Assembly: GCA_942159475.1 (NCBI GenBank)
Contig: OW804096.1
Span: 10,651,871 to 10,715,870, forward strand
DNA length: 64,000 nucleotides
Direction of reading: 5' to 3'
DNA from: Sthenelais limicola
Lineage: Eukaryota > Annelida > Polychaeta > Phyllodocida > Sigalionidae
Below are positions 12,286 to 24,063 of this stretch, one piece after another. The notes under the pieces are model-generated. The model saw only the letters and a list, made by a program, of their open reading frames with translations, did not search any database and was not told where the DNA came from. Each line of letters begins with the position of its first letter. Position 1 is the first letter of the stretch. A program made the translations under genes and the position numbers.

Positions 12286-13530
12286 CAAACAGATATTCAC
12301 AAACGAGTCCTTCTTTCGTTAAATTCGCTTCTGTTGAAACGAAAATTCGTCTGCGCAGCTAACACGTCATTCACTACAATGTGCAGGAATTGATTTCATA
12401 GTTTTTCTCAAGGGACTGTGCTAAGCTCGGCGCTTTCCCTTAATGGATGCTTTGTGAGGAAGATCTACTAGAAGAAAATACATTTGCAACATTACTTTCG
12501 CCTTAGGGATAAACCCATTTCTTTTCAAGAGAGCTTTTTTAATATAAATTAACTTAGGTTTGTAACACATGGGTACATTATATATGGCGATGTCTAGTTC
12601 TCAGGCGAATATGCTCCGGCCTATGTATGTTTCCTTTTAAATTTTGAATGATTCCATTAGTGGATACATACAGCTGATGGGAAAGGTTCCTGCTATTACA
12701 TTAGGTACCGTACATTTAATGGTTATTCAAATGGGAATACTTATAGCAAATGGCACGATGGAGGGTTCAAACTGATCGAGACCCATCAGAAAACAGGAAC
12801 TCACCCCTTCAGGGTTCAAAACGGCTGAGATCAGTTTGAACCCGAACAGAGTGCCTTTTGCTATTTATTACGCACTCTATTTGGATGTTAAAAAGTAAAT
12901 TTAACTTGTTTAGCCTATAGTTTAGCTCGAGGAGGCTTTATTCACCACAATTTGTAGGCCTAAGTTACACTGTTGGGACAACACAATTTTAACAGCTTTG
13001 TAGGTCAGGCCTATGCTGTGCCAATGAGATTGCATCTTAACCCAAACTGTTTATGTGAACAGTTCAGATCAACCAAACTGCACCTCCAAACTGCACCTTT
13101 CTAACTGCTCACGTGTGTAATAAAGAATTGAACCCACTAGAAGACCCGGAACTCACTTTCAGACGCAGGCCTCCTTTTGGTACACCTTTCTTGTATAAAT
13201 ACAATTTGAATTTGCTTTGAATTGAATTTAATAAATATCCAACATTGAGTGTAGAAAATCCGACATATTAAAGTTTAATTCTTTGGGTATTGCCAAAGTC
13301 TAAGATCTAAAAGCTATGTTGTGCCTTCACAAGCCAGCAAATGTGAATTGAATTCCTTATGTGTTCTCGAAACTTTATCAAACGTTCGGAAATGAATACC
13401 AAGAAGAAATAAAAGTTCAGTTTTTAGCAATAGTTACCAGTTATACGTTACGGATATAGCTTTAATGAACCGATTGACAAGACCATAAGTCAAAATAACC
13501 ACACTATAACCGGCAATACAAAGCAATGTA
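12286..13530. other. No gene found
   Basis: Contains the inverted repeat at 12745-12870 and an AT-rich stretch (AATTTGAATTTGCTTTGAAT) near 13203. Confidence 0.5.
12745..12870. repeat. Inverted repeat, probable MITE
   Basis: GGGTTCAAACTGATC (from about 12769) pairs with GATCAGTTTGAACCC (to about 12843); outside them TAGCAAATGGCAC pairs with GTGCCTTTTGCTA. Confidence 0.55.
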
Positions 13531-13767
13531 TGGGTCAGATTATCAGAAAATGTACAATTGGCAGCTGTACACATTTAGGAAGTTTTGCTAAAATAGGCTG
13601 AAAAATGATGAATACCGGGTATATCTGAGTATATTTGGGACTATGTTGATTTAAAGTATCAGTTCTGTTATGTTAAACTGCATTTTGAAGCCGATTTTTG
13701 TCTTAAATGTGGGTTATTTGAGAAGATTGGCGAAGTTGAATTGTACATTTTCTGAAAATCTGACCCA
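13531..13767 (+). mobile_element. R1 MITE, subfamily B
   Basis: Full length, intact ends, flanked by TA on both sides. A short frame across it is an accident of the repeat. Confidence 0.88.
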
Positions 13768-14009
13768 TATAAAGTCTTCACAAAAGGACTTCAACCTTCC
13801 AATGACCTTCAACCAACGTCTAGCAGAGGAATGCGGAAGTGAGTGCACATCCAGGGCTTGTGAACCCAAGAGGTAAATTCCCCCCCTTAACGCATTTATC
13901 TCGAGGATTCACGAACTCACGTTGTTGCCATGACGACGTACGAAACAACAACTGGTAGGTATGTCACTACACAAGAAAACAACCCAGCAAGACGTAAATT
14001 GGTCCGCAA

Positions 14010-14353
14010 TAGGGGGTTTGCATGTCTCGCTGCGCATGTCTGTTATAGTGCATGCTGGGATGGATTCAGTTGAAACCTGACATAAATATTTAGTAACATT
14101 TCCACCGAAAATTGCAATAAACTTTTCACCGATATCATAGCTTGTGTAAATGATCTACAAAAACCAAATGCATGATGGGAAAGATGGCAACTTGTGTCAT
14201 AGGAACATGTATAAGATATGGATATTGACATTAGAGCATTGATAAATATCCCATGCCGAACATGGAATGTTTTCTATAGATTTTACACTGTACCATTAGT
14301 CCCATAATTCGATGCGAATCTAAATTCAAAATGGCGGCTATGCAAATCCCCTA
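14010..14353 (-). mobile_element. R3 element, full length
   Basis: Left end AGGGGGTTTGCATGTCTC, right end AAAATGGCGGCTATGCAAATCCCCT. TA at both borders. Confidence 0.78.
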
Positions 14354-14624
14354 TTTTCTACTTTACACATTGTTTCACATTCTGTAGTTAATTAAGTTTG
14401 GTTTTCGTCATTGAGTTTTATGCCATCGGGTTGAATAAAGCTGTTAGATGTCTTAAGAATGTAAGCATGTGAATAGTATGTTGTCAAATTTTGACATTAG
14501 CTCATATTATATAAGTCTTTTAAACTGTATCTCTAGCCATCTATGAAAATAATTTGAGGTATATGTTGGATTGCATATAGGTGGCGGTTGGCAGTTCATC
14601 CAAAACACCTTGTTTGTCCCCAAT

Positions 14625-14970
14625 AGGGGATTTGCATGTCTCACTGAGCATGCCTACTACAGTGCATGCTGGGATAGATTCTGTTCAAATCTGACATACA
14701 AAATAATTGGCAACATTTTTATCGAAAATTGCAAGAATGTTTTCACCAATATCAGAGCTTGTATAAATGATCTATGAGAACCAAATGCATGATGGGAAAT
14801 AGGGAGGCTTGTGTTATGGAAACATGTATAACACATAGGTATTGGCATCAGAAAATTGATGAATATTCCATGCTGAACATGACATGTTTTCTATTGATTT
14901 GATACTGTACCATTAGTTCCATAATTCAATGCTAATCAAGATTCAAAATGGTGGCTTTGCAAATCCCCTA
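14625..14970 (-). mobile_element. R3 element, full length
   Basis: Left end AGGGGATTTGCATGTCTCAC, right end GGTGGCTTTGCAAATCCCCT. TA at both borders, about 270 bp from the previous copy in the same orientation. Confidence 0.8.
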
Positions 14971-15035
14971 TTAGTAAGAATATCTACATGAAGTAGGACA
15001 TTTCTAAAATATCCAACACTACTCTTATATATAAA

Positions 15036-15272
15036 TGGGTCAGATTTTCAGAAAATGTACAATTGGCAGCTGTACACATTTATTAAATTCTGCTAAATCA
15101 GGCTGCAATTTGGTCAATACTAGGTAAATTCGAGTATATTGGACATTGCATTGGTTATAGCAATCCGTTTGTTTAGGTTGAACTGTATTTTGAACTTTAT
15201 TTTCGTCTGAAATTTGTGTTATTTCAGAGATCTGGCGAATTTGAATTGTACATTTTCTGAAAATCTGACCCA
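15036..15272 (+). mobile_element. R1 MITE, subfamily A
   Basis: Full length with intact ends, flanked by AA on both sides. Confidence 0.88.
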
Positions 15273-15519
15273 AATGGGAATATCATTTTCCTTTTCATAG
15301 ATATTCACTGACATTATCTGCAGGACTTACGGATATCCTAATATATCCTAATTGATATTATCTTTGATTTAGGATATTCGTTCTGACACAAAGATATCCA
15401 AATACCAAGATATCCAGATATCTGTTACTGTTCTCACTCCTTTTCATCTCACTGTACTTCAATGTATTCCTACGCCATCATAGATACAGGGGCGAGAGGG
15501 AGCAGCGGAGAATAAGATA

Positions 15520-15755
15520 TGAGTCAGATTTCAGAAAATGTACAATTCAACTTCGCCAGTCTTCTCAAATAACCCAAATTTCAGACGAAAATAAAGTTCA
15601 AAATGGAGTTCAACATAACCAAACAAATTGCTAGAATCAATGCAATGCCGAATATACGCGAATTTACCTAGTATTGACCAAATTCCAGCCTAATTTAGTT
15701 GAATGTACTAAATGTGTAGAGCTGCCAATTGTACATTTTGTGAAAACCTGACTCA
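15520..15755 (-). mobile_element. R1 MITE, subfamily A
   Basis: The ends share a complementary change (TGAGTCAG / CTGACTCA), so both arms carry the same variant. Flanked by TA. It directly abuts a purine-rich tract. Confidence 0.86.
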
Positions 15756-15759
15756 TATA

Positions 15760-16085
15760 GGGGAAAAGGAGGGGCAAGTGTAAGCAGGAGGGGGAGGGTG
15801 TGAGCATGAGCGCGAATGGGAATGGGAGTGGGAGGGGGGAGAGATGGAGGGGGAAACAGAGGTATAGAGGGAGGGAGAGATTGCAGTGGAGGGGGATGGC
15901 ATGGGTGGGGGAAAGGGAAAGGGAGAGGAAGGAAAAGAAGGGGAGGGAGAGTGAGGGGAGAGGGAGAGAAAGAGGAGAGGAAGGGGAAAAGAGAGGGAGG
16001 GGGACGGTGTGAGGGGCTGGGGAGAGTGGCATAGAGAGGGAGACATGTACTGTGAGTCTTGGAGTGGGATGGAGAGAGAGGTGGT
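15760..16085 (+). repeat. Purine-rich tract
   Basis: About 325 bp of G/A-rich sequence abutting an R1 copy; overlapping frames of 114-167 codons on the minus strand are low complexity. Confidence 0.85.
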
Positions 16086-16116
16086 GAGTACATACATTTC
16101 TCAATGGGAGTTTTAC

Positions 16117-16182
16117 TAAAGGGCCTAGTCCACTAAGATAAGAATCCTCTGCGGTGCAAAATCGCAAGAGAATCGGCTTAAA
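16117..16182 (+). mobile_element. R4 element, partial
   Basis: R4 is about 105 bp, a near palindrome with ends AGGGCCTAGTCCACTAAG and inner GATTCTCATGCGATTTTG. Here the left end is followed by the inner CTCTGCGGTGCAAAATCGC; the right end is missing. Confidence 0.6.
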
Positions 16183-16223
16183 CTAAACCCCATGGAGCTG
16201 TAGTAACGTACATGCATATATAA

Positions 16224-16459
16224 TGGGTGAGATCTTTAGATATATAATTGGCCTTTACAAATCCCCTCAAATAACCCAACTTTAAGACGAAAATCAGATT
16301 CAAAAATCAGTTTAACATAACCAGACAGATGTATTGAACGACTACAATACAGAATACACTTATATACCCCTAGCATTTCTCAAATTACACTCTAATTTTG
16401 CAGAATTTGATAGATATATGTAGAAATGTAGATTGTGCATTTTGAGAAAATCTGACCCA
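16224..16459 (-). mobile_element. R1 MITE, divergent (C-like)
   Basis: Recognisable ends (TGGGTGAG / CTGACCCA) and the TCAAATAACCCAA segment, but many internal differences. Flanks are AA and TA. An old copy. Confidence 0.65.
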
Positions 16460-17423
16460 TATATGTTTTCCTGTGGTGGCTTCATACGGTTGCTAGGCTA
16501 CCATTGTTGCAATGAAACCATTTTTCTGTTTGATTATTACCTTTTCTTTAAGTAATGTGTTTTGATGTAGCATTTGGTCTTACACTGAATTATGATCCTG
16601 ACAAAATTCAATTTAGATACCAGCAGCAAATACATTCAGATGCAATTACGACTCGGATATTGAAAATACATATTTTTACTCAAATCAAATGAAGTTCAAT
16701 TAACCGTACAGATGATCGAGCCAAGAAGGAAATGAAGTGAATGATTTTATCCCATTACCTAACTGCAATTGGCCATTGTACATTACTGGCCATATCACTT
16801 CCCTAATGAAACATTCCAGAGTATTTTATTGGGGCTTTTATTAATTCCCTTTTCCAAAGGATGTGATTCATATTTATGTTTAGGCCCGTCATTCAAAGAA
16901 GGGAATATCTCTTAACGATTCTATACTTCTTGAAAGATGCATACATACAGATAGACCTTGCCCAATCAATCATATAAGGGCATATGAATATATGGGTCAG
17001 ATTGTCAGAAAATGTACAATTGGCAGCTCTACACATTTAGTAAATTCTGATAAATTTGGCTGAAAAATGATGAATACCGGGTATATCTGTCTACATTTGG
17101 TATCGCATTGATTTAAGGTATCAATTCTGTTATGTTGAACTCTATTTTGAAGCTCATTTCTGTCTTAAATGTGGGTTATTTGAGACCACACAAGTCTTAA
17201 TCATGTTTACCCCATCAGGCTCTTAGATGATCAGAAGAAACAGTATTGTTGGATATATCCTCGGTATCTTTAATATTCCTCAAAGGTGAATCCATCCCAG
17301 CATGGACCATAACATAATGCAAAGTGTCATATACACATCCTCTATTAGGAAATCATCCTATTTATCATTTCTTCAGAAATGTTAGGCTCTGAAATCGTAT
17401 ACCTCAATACATACTGAGCACTG
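16460..17423. other. No gene found apart from the truncated R1
   Basis: Unique AT-rich sequence around the R1 copy at 16993-17187. Confidence 0.5.
16993..17187 (+). mobile_element. R1 MITE, subfamily B, right end missing
   Basis: Matches from TGGGTCAG to GGGTTATTTGAGA, then stops; the last 50 bp including the right inverted repeat are absent. Confidence 0.75.
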
Positions 17424-17480
17424 TGGCTGAGCGCTATGACGTGCTGAGGCAGCCTAGTGGCAATGTTATGGATTCAAACC
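17424..17480 (+). other. tRNA-like A and B box pair (possible SINE head)
   Basis: TGGCTGAGCGCT at 17424-17435 resembles a Pol III A box and GGATTCAAACC at 17470-17480 a B box, 34 bp apart. The sequence is cut right after by an R3 derivative. It does not fold as a complete tRNA as far as I can see; probably the head of a tRNA-derived SINE or a tRNA relic. Confidence 0.35.
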
Positions 17481-17484
17481 TGAT

Positions 17485-17717
17485 AGAGGAGTTTGTTGTG
17501 CCACTGCGCATGTCTGATACAATGCATCATGGGATGGATTCTGATGAAATCATGCATCTGGTTTTCATAGATCATTTATACAATCTATGATATTGGTGAA
17601 CAAATTCTTGCAAATTTGAATAGAAATGTTGCCAAATATTTGTATGTCAGATTTCATCAGAATTCATCCCGGAATGCACTGTAACAGATATGCGCAGTGG
17701 CAGATGCAAATCCCCTA
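17485..17717. mobile_element. R3 fold-back derivative
   Basis: Both ends are the GCGCATG arm (GTGCCACTGCGCATGTCTGA at left, ATGCGCAGTGGCAGATGCAA at right), so the CGCCATTTTG arm is missing and the element is a near palindrome with a central loop. Confidence 0.65.
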
Positions 17718-18103
17718 TTGCGTGTGGGAATGGCTACACTTTTTCCCCTTCCTCAGAATATGGAGGTTTTACCTTTCTGATGTACAATTGAAGGAACTCC
17801 CACGAACTGTTTCCTTAGCTTAGACAAGAGGCCCTTGGAAGAACAACTTAATAGGCTGAACGAGCTCTGCCCTTGATAAATATAACTAGTATTACTTTGC
17901 AGTGTTCAGATGAAATGATGTATTTATATCTATGTAAACACAAGTTTGTGTTTAAAATGAAACAAAATACAACATAGTACTGTAACGAAGATATTAACAA
18001 AAAACAATCGCTGTCCATGAACATGGTGAGGAGTAACGGTGATTGTTGAACTAAATACATCATACTATATGTCTTAAAGGCATCATACCACCTTCCTAAA
18101 TTC

Positions 18104-18925
18104 ATGCCCCGTCTACATAGGGGCGAATTGGGATGCAAATTGGGCCTTGCGGCAACTCATGCGACTTCACACGAAATCGCATTGATTTTTACAACTAAAT
18201 CGCCCCTATGTAGGGACAGCTGCGACCACTTGTAGAATCCTACTACTAATCGCAGAGGCAAAAATTGCCCCACACACATGCAAATTCATGTGCGATTTCA
18301 GATATGCCAGATCGCAGGTGAAATAATCCAAACCGCATATGAAAAATCTCAGTTGAAGCGATTTCAAATGGAATTGCACATACTTATACAAGCATTTGCA
18401 TATGTGTAGGGCTAGCCACGACAGTTTGTAGACCTGTGTTACTGTCCCCAACTAATCGCAGGAGGTGATGCCAATTTCACAAATATCTGTAGGTGATTGC
18501 AAGTATGTTTGAACAGGTGTATTTCCATGAATTATTGATGCATCGATTTTTTCACAGAACATGCCCGGAAATATTGTTTCAAGTGTGTTAAGTTTTTGTA
18601 GCTATACATTTATTTTTCTACATTTTCTTTAAACTATCGCAAATACACCTCAACAAATATTTTTGGTTTCCTCTCCCTCCAGTTTCATGAATTTGAAGTA
18701 ATCCAAATCACACATCTGCTGCGAATCAAGACCTGCTATTTCACATGAGTTTGCAGCTGAAATCGCACATGTGTAAGGAGTAAAACCTCAAATCGCAGAG
18801 CATTATTTCTGAAATCGCACAAACTCCCGCCGATTCACACAGGATTTCTATGATTTCACATGCGAATGATCGCAAGTGCCAGATTCACACCATTTTTTTA
18901 ATTTGCCCCTGTGTAGACGGGGCAT
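18104..18925. mobile_element. R5: 822-bp inverted-repeat element with reiterated TCGCA motifs
   Basis: The ends are ATGCCCCGTCTACATAGGGG and CCCCTGTGTAGACGGGGCAT, perfect except for one base. The body holds at least ten TCGCA/TGCGA words on both strands, clustered in the two outer thirds (ATGCGACTTC, AATCGCATTG, AATCGCACATG). No ORF. Reiterated subterminal motifs are typical transposase-binding arrays of hAT-like elements; assignment to hAT is not established and no target duplication is clear. Confidence 0.7.
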
Positions 18926-19081
18926 TATGACTACGAGAGCTTAAAGGATTCGTGCATAAACCCGTATTGCATTTGAGGAAGGTAAAAGGTCTCAGACTAA
19001 TTCTTTTCCTTGCAGTGCACGTTGCGCTATGAGAGGGTCATCTAAAGTACATACAAAGTGTCTAAAGTGTTTCATGTGATT

Positions 19082-19160
19082 CTCACATAATTTATTGGAA
19101 AAAGGTTCTGTGCGGATCAAAATCGCATGAGAATCGACTTAGTGGACTAGGCCCTTTAGA
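19082..19160 (+). mobile_element. R4 element, partial
   Basis: Right half only: ATCGCATGAGAATCGACTTA then GTGGACTAGGCCCTTTA. Confidence 0.65.
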
Positions 19161-19715
19161 GTGCTTTACAATGCATCGCACAACGGGCCAACTGTGTGTT
19201 GTGAGTGGCTTAGATCGTTGATGGATAGTTATGATCGAATTGTAGAGCAAAGGGTAGGAATAGGCTTGCCTTTATATTAGTTATGTTCCATAAATAAGCT
19301 CTAAATACGTAGCCAAGATAGCTATATATTTTGATGACCATTGCTCAGAACAAGAATAACAAAATACTAGTTCTATGAATGTGAATGAACCTTACCACTT
19401 ATAGCAACACTTTGCACACGCAATTGGAATAACTAATACACAATATACCAGTCTCTGAGGTGTGATTTATGTGTGACCCCCATCTACTATAGTTGTCACT
19501 GTGACATACATGAAATATTAAACAAGTTCTGCACAAAAGGTTACGTCTGGAGATAATGAAGGAAATATGACCAAGTAGTTTGTAGGCATGCAGGTCACAT
19601 AGTCATTGTGGTCATAATGTATGAAGTCAGGGACGTCTAGACATTTAATTGTATCAATTTAAAACTTACACACATGTGATATTTATGAAAACACTCAATG
19701 ATCTTTATGCAGTTT

Positions 19716-19960
19716 ATGATCGTACCCAGGAAATAGAGATAGAGAAGAAGGGAGAGAGAGAGAGACAGAGAACGAGACAGGTTGGCACTTCATGGTCATA
19801 CCCAGGAAATAGAGATAGAGTAGAAGGGAGAGAGAGAGACGGAGAACGAGACAGAAAGGCAGTTTATGGTCATACCCAGGAAATAGAGATAGAGAAGAAG
19901 GGAGAGACAGACGGAGAAAGAGAGAGAAAGGCACTTTACGTTCATACCCAGGACCCACTG
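19716..19960 (-). mobile_element. R6 copy, head units only
   Basis: Three tandem head units of about 75-80 bp (each with TACCCAGGAAATAGAGATAG and AGAAGGGAGAGAGAG) and no 73-bp tail units. The 126-codon frame across it is low-complexity and is not a gene. Confidence 0.65.
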
Positions 19961-20241
19961 TGTGGTCTGACCTACATTACCAGTTACTTGTGGTTCCTTC
20001 ATGTGCGATGGTATGTAATCAAGAAATAAAGCATTTACAACACTCTGGTACTAACAGCAATCAATCACTTTCTCACAAGCAGTAAATGGACCGGTTGCAC
20101 AGTCTGGGGTCTGTTGCACAAACTTACGAAATGAATTCCTTCACATGTAGGAAGGAAAACTAGTCCTTCCTATGTGAATTGCCAGCTGGGATGTTGTGCA
20201 ATCTTATATCATTATATGTGGGGATATTAATCATAGAAATA

Positions 20242-20574
20242 TGTGATGTGTTTCAGGAAAATGGTGGGTTAATCACTTATAGCTATATCAATAGATGTAG
20301 CAAATTTCAGGACAACCTATGTAATATATCTTTTTCGTTTTAAAGGTCCTTATATGGACTACATTTAGTTACTTTACTGTTTATTGACCCCCAGAAATAT
20401 TGGAAACTTTTTTTTCAAAAACGAAAATATCAAACTTAAAATCTAGAAATACTTATTAGATTATTAGACTGTTTACTATCATTGGAATCGGCTTGATCAC
20501 ATCTTTTCAAATATAATGGTATCTCAAAATCTATTTTTTGCGACTTATGACTCATTTTTCTGAAACACATCACA
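20242..20574. mobile_element. R2 element, left arm partly deleted
   Basis: Ends TGTGATGTGTTTCAGGAAAA and TTCTGAAACACATCACA; the left AGTCATAAGTCGC segment is replaced by GTGGGTTAATC. Nested in R8. Confidence 0.75.
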
Positions 20575-20631
20575 TATGAGCATGACAATAGGAACTTCTA
20601 TTCGCCAAAGTAAGGGCAAACGGTGTAGCTA

Positions 20632-20978
20632 TAGGGGAGTTGCATAGCCGCCATTTTGAATCTTGATTCGCATGGAATAATGGGAGTAATGGTACAGTAT
20701 AAAATCTATAGAAAACAAGTTATCTTCAGCATGGTATATTTATCAATGATCTAATGTCAATATCCATGTGTTGTACATGTTTCCATAGCACAAGCCTCCA
20801 TCTTTCCCAACATGCATTTAGTTTTCATAGATCATTTGTAAATGCTATGATATTGGTGAAACCAATCTTGCAATTTTCGATAGAATTGTTGCTAATTATT
20901 TGTATGACAGATTTATACTGAATCCATCCCAGCATGCACTGTAACACACATGCGCAGTGAGGCATACAACTCCCCTAT
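20632..20978 (+). mobile_element. R3 element, full length
   Basis: Ends AGGGGAGTTGCATAGCCGCC and GGCATACAACTCCCCT: the T-to-G change (AGTTGCAT / ATACAACT) is present in both arms. TA borders. Confidence 0.8.
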
Positions 20979-21215
20979 TCCACAACACAGTTTGCCTTTC
21001 CTGAGCTTATGCAACAGGCCCCTGGACGTTCGTGATCGCCAATATGTGCCTGCAAGTGAATGAACCCACTACATAGCATGAAGTACGCCATTCAATAGCA
21101 AAGACTAGCAATTCTTAATTATATCCCAATAGCAGTAGATTCAATGAATGATATTAGAGTAAATTAAGTGTCTATGGGCTCATGGATAGCCGGACACTCT
21201 GGTACTAACCACTAT

Positions 21216-21272
21216 AGCATTAATACCCGAGGTTTTGGGTGGTCTGGGTGGTCTGTTGCCTGGTGGACAATT
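21216..21272. repeat. Dispersed repeat shared with 53464-53528
   Basis: TAGCATTAATACCCGAGGTT and TGGTCTGTTGCCTGGTGGAC recur almost unchanged at 53.5 kb. The family and its borders are unknown. Confidence 0.65.
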
Positions 21273-21766
21273 CATACCGAGTGAGCGAAAATAGGAGGCC
21301 GTGGACGAGCGGCAAACTTGGATCAACGGCTGCTCCTTGTGGGTAAAGGTTGTGATTTTAGTCCAAAATGAATCAGATCCCATCCTAACTTGTTTAAACC
21401 TTGTATCAACACAACATTTTAAAAAGGCAAGCAGGATTTAGGTCTTTTGCAAAGCTCCAGTGTGGCCCAAGGGTAACACGATGTTATTGTGCAGCATGGC
21501 GGCAGGCGGTGGGTGTGTCGCGCGGGACCAATGGGAAGGGCCCCTCACTGTCAGTACACTGTGGGTCTGGCTTTGGGTAGGTAGCCAATGGGAGGCACGG
21601 AAATCACAAAATAGACCGTGAGTACAGTCAGGGTCAGTACTGACATAATTGCACAGTAATTAACCCAAAATCTGATCCAAAATGGACTAAACGTAAATAA
21701 CCACTAGCCATTTTTGTCATCGACAAATCTAGTATTCTAGTCCTCTTAAATATGTTTGTGGTATAA

Positions 21767-21868
21767 AGGGCCTAGTCAACTAAGTTGATTCTCATGCGAT
21801 TTAGCGCCGTAGAGGAAACCTTTGCACTACATTCCATGAGAATCGACTTAGTGGACAACGGCCTTTAG
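21767..21868. mobile_element. R4 element
   Basis: Starts AAGGGCCTAGTCAACTAAG and ends TTAGTGGACAACGGCCTTTA; both arms pair around an AGAGGAAACCTTTGCAC core. Confidence 0.75.
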
Positions 21869-22018
21869 GATAAAAGATTTGGACGGATTGAAATCCTTCA
21901 TAGTTGGATATAATCCTGAAGACCTCTTATTCTTATTATCAGTATGTTGATAATAGTAATGAAATAAAATTTCTATCTATCTAGTATTGGTGAGTAAGTG
22001 GAGAAGCCCATTGAAATA

Positions 22019-22255
22019 TGGGTCAGATTTTCAGAAAATGTACAATTCGCAGCTGTACACATTTATTAAATTATGTTATATTAGGCTGCAAGTTGGTCAA
22101 TACTAGGTAAATTCGAGTATATTGGGCAATGCATTGATTCTAGCAATCTGTTTATTAAGGTTAAACTGTATTTTGAGCTTTTTTTTTGTCTGAAATTTGG
22201 ATTATTTGAGAAGATTTGTAAAGTTGAATTGTTCATTTTCCGAAAATCCGACCCA
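22019..22255 (+). mobile_element. R1 MITE, subfamily A
   Basis: Full length with a T-run replacing part of the TTTATTTTCGTC segment. Flanked by TA at left and TG at right. Confidence 0.83.
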
Positions 22256-22524
22256 TGTATAGCTAGTGGGAATTCGATTATGGCAAACATACCCAGAATT
22301 TCTACAATAGACATGTTCAGCTGCTTGGAAGAAGTGGCTAGGCCTTGCATGCTGGTGCAGGAGCCACAAATGGCCTTCATTTGCTGCAAGACATTTAGTA
22401 ATCGTTATGTAATGATTTCCTTCACTAACTCTAAGGACCTTCATAGACGTTCTGACATTTTGTTTCCGATTCGAGTGTTTTATTTTCCTGATAACACATA
22501 CAATGTAAGAGGACAAGTCGGATA

Positions 22525-22775
22525 TGGGTCAGATTTTCAAAAAATGTACAATTGGCAGTTGTACACATTTACTAAGTTCTGCTAAACAGGCTGCAATTTG
22601 GCCAATACTAGGTGAATGCCCTATAGGTAAATTCGAGTATATTCGGCATTGCATTGATTCTAGCAATCCGTTTGGTTAGGTTGAACTGTATTTTGAACTT
22701 TATTTTAGTCTGAAATTTGGGTTATTTCAGAGGACAGGCGAAGTTGAATTGTACATTTTCTGAAAATCTGACCCA
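22525..22775 (+). mobile_element. R1 MITE, subfamily A, with 15-bp insertion
   Basis: Flanked by TA on both sides. It holds a local duplication or insertion near CTAGGTGAATGCCCTATAGG that lengthens it to 251 bp. Confidence 0.85.
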
Positions 22776-23400
22776 TATGATCCGCGTAGACTCAGAACAG
22801 CGAGCTGTTTCACGCAACAGCAATCAGCCAAAATCCAATAGGCAATCCTATAGGGACTGGAAAACTGCCTTATAGTATGTTTGCCGTGCCTCCTACTATC
22901 TAATAAAGATGAAATGCTGAGAAAGTACATTTACCGGTGTTCTTTTCCTGCAACTTGCAGTAAATTCCCTTGATGCTGAGTGAAGTATGAACCGGTATAG
23001 AACATTCCCTTATGATATGACTGCAAAGTTTCGTGATCTTTAGTGATGTCTGATAATGTAAATGCATTTGAATAGAAATGATTAAAGTCATGAATTGAAT
23101 ATATATTTTTTTTGGACAAAGTTTTATTCAGGTTTAAACATACAGTCACACTCTCACAAAAATATAGTTATAATTGTGATTTTCGTTATGCCCTGACTTA
23201 GTTGAACAATTCTTGATAAGCAGAGAAGATTCTAGTTCGTATTCAGCCGGATTATATTTAAGGTATTTAAATTAGTAAAGTATATAGAGAATGATAAAAG
23301 AAAACTATTAGAAATGATTATGATGATGTGTGAGGGTACCTGTCTAGTAATTATACACATGTCTATTAAGCGAGAGTCATTACATATATTGGAGTATATA
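22776..23400. other. No gene found
   Basis: Unique AT-rich sequence. Confidence 0.5.
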
Positions 23401-23637
23401 TGGGTCAGATTTTCAGAAAATGTACAATTCGTCTTCACCAATCCTCTCAAATAACCCACATTTAAGACAAAAATTAGCCTCAAAATGCAGTTTAACATAA
23501 CAGAACTGATACTTTAAATCAATGCGATACCAAATATACTCAGGTATATCTGGTATTCTTCATTTTTCAGCCTAGTTTAGCAGAATTTCCTAAATGTGCA
23601 GAGCTGCCAATTGTACAATTTCCGAAAATCTGACCCA
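23401..23637 (-). mobile_element. R1 MITE, subfamily B
   Basis: Full length with intact ends, flanked by TA on both sides. Confidence 0.88.
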
Positions 23638-24063
23638 TATATTGAGTTCTTCTCATTCTCTCCCCTTGTCCCACAGTTATCCATTTAATGAGCCTTCATT
23701 TATTAATTGCCATCATCTCATCGAAGAGAAAACAATTATAATCATTGTATGATTTTTAAATCATAATTATGCTAAAGCCATATGTATTTGATCCCGGTTT
23801 AAGTGAGAGACCTGTTATTTTAATGACATACATACCTCCATAGAAAGCTAGGCAGCATAGCCCATGGACATATCAGGAAACTGGTCACACCAATAAAGAG
23901 TTTAAATATGCATTTGCATATGTTTGTTTGTTTTTAAATACGTTTATTCAGCAGAGTGAAATTATGTAGTTATACACTATTCTCATTCGTGGCTGATATG
24001 GATGAAATTTTACAAATAGATTCAATACAACAGAGATAGAAGAATTAATATATCTTTCATATA

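Larger units (their letters stand above)
18926..20105. other. No gene found
   Basis: Holds the partial R4 (19082) and R6 head copies (19716). Nothing else was recognised. Confidence 0.5.
20106..21022 (+). mobile_element. R8 element carrying nested R2 and R3 insertions
   Basis: The left end is GGGGTCTGTTGCACAA and the right end TTATGCAACAGGCCCC. Inside are an R2 copy (20242-20574) and an R3 copy (20632-20978). Without them the R8 element is about 240 bp, similar to the copy at 28 kb. The nesting makes R8 older than both insertions here. Confidence 0.6.
21023..22018. other. No gene found
   Basis: Contains the repeat at 21216-21272 and an R4 copy. Ends with TGAAATAAAATTTCTATCTATC near 21960, a possible retroposon tail. 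Confidence 0.45.

Noticed and set aside
15664..16167. 167-, 132- and 114-codon overlapping minus-strand ORFs
   Set aside because: All frames are open because the tract lacks stop-forming bases; low complexity, not coding.
17424..17480. Functional tRNA gene
   Set aside because: A- and B-like boxes exist but no acceptor stem or full cloverleaf could be drawn.
19649..20029. 126-codon ORF
   Set aside because: Translation of tandem R6 head units; internal repeats mirror the DNA repeat, no gene evidence.
22229..22585. 118-codon ORF between two R1 copies
   Set aside because: Both ends lie in R1; the middle has no recognisable motif and overlapping minus-strand frames are equally long.
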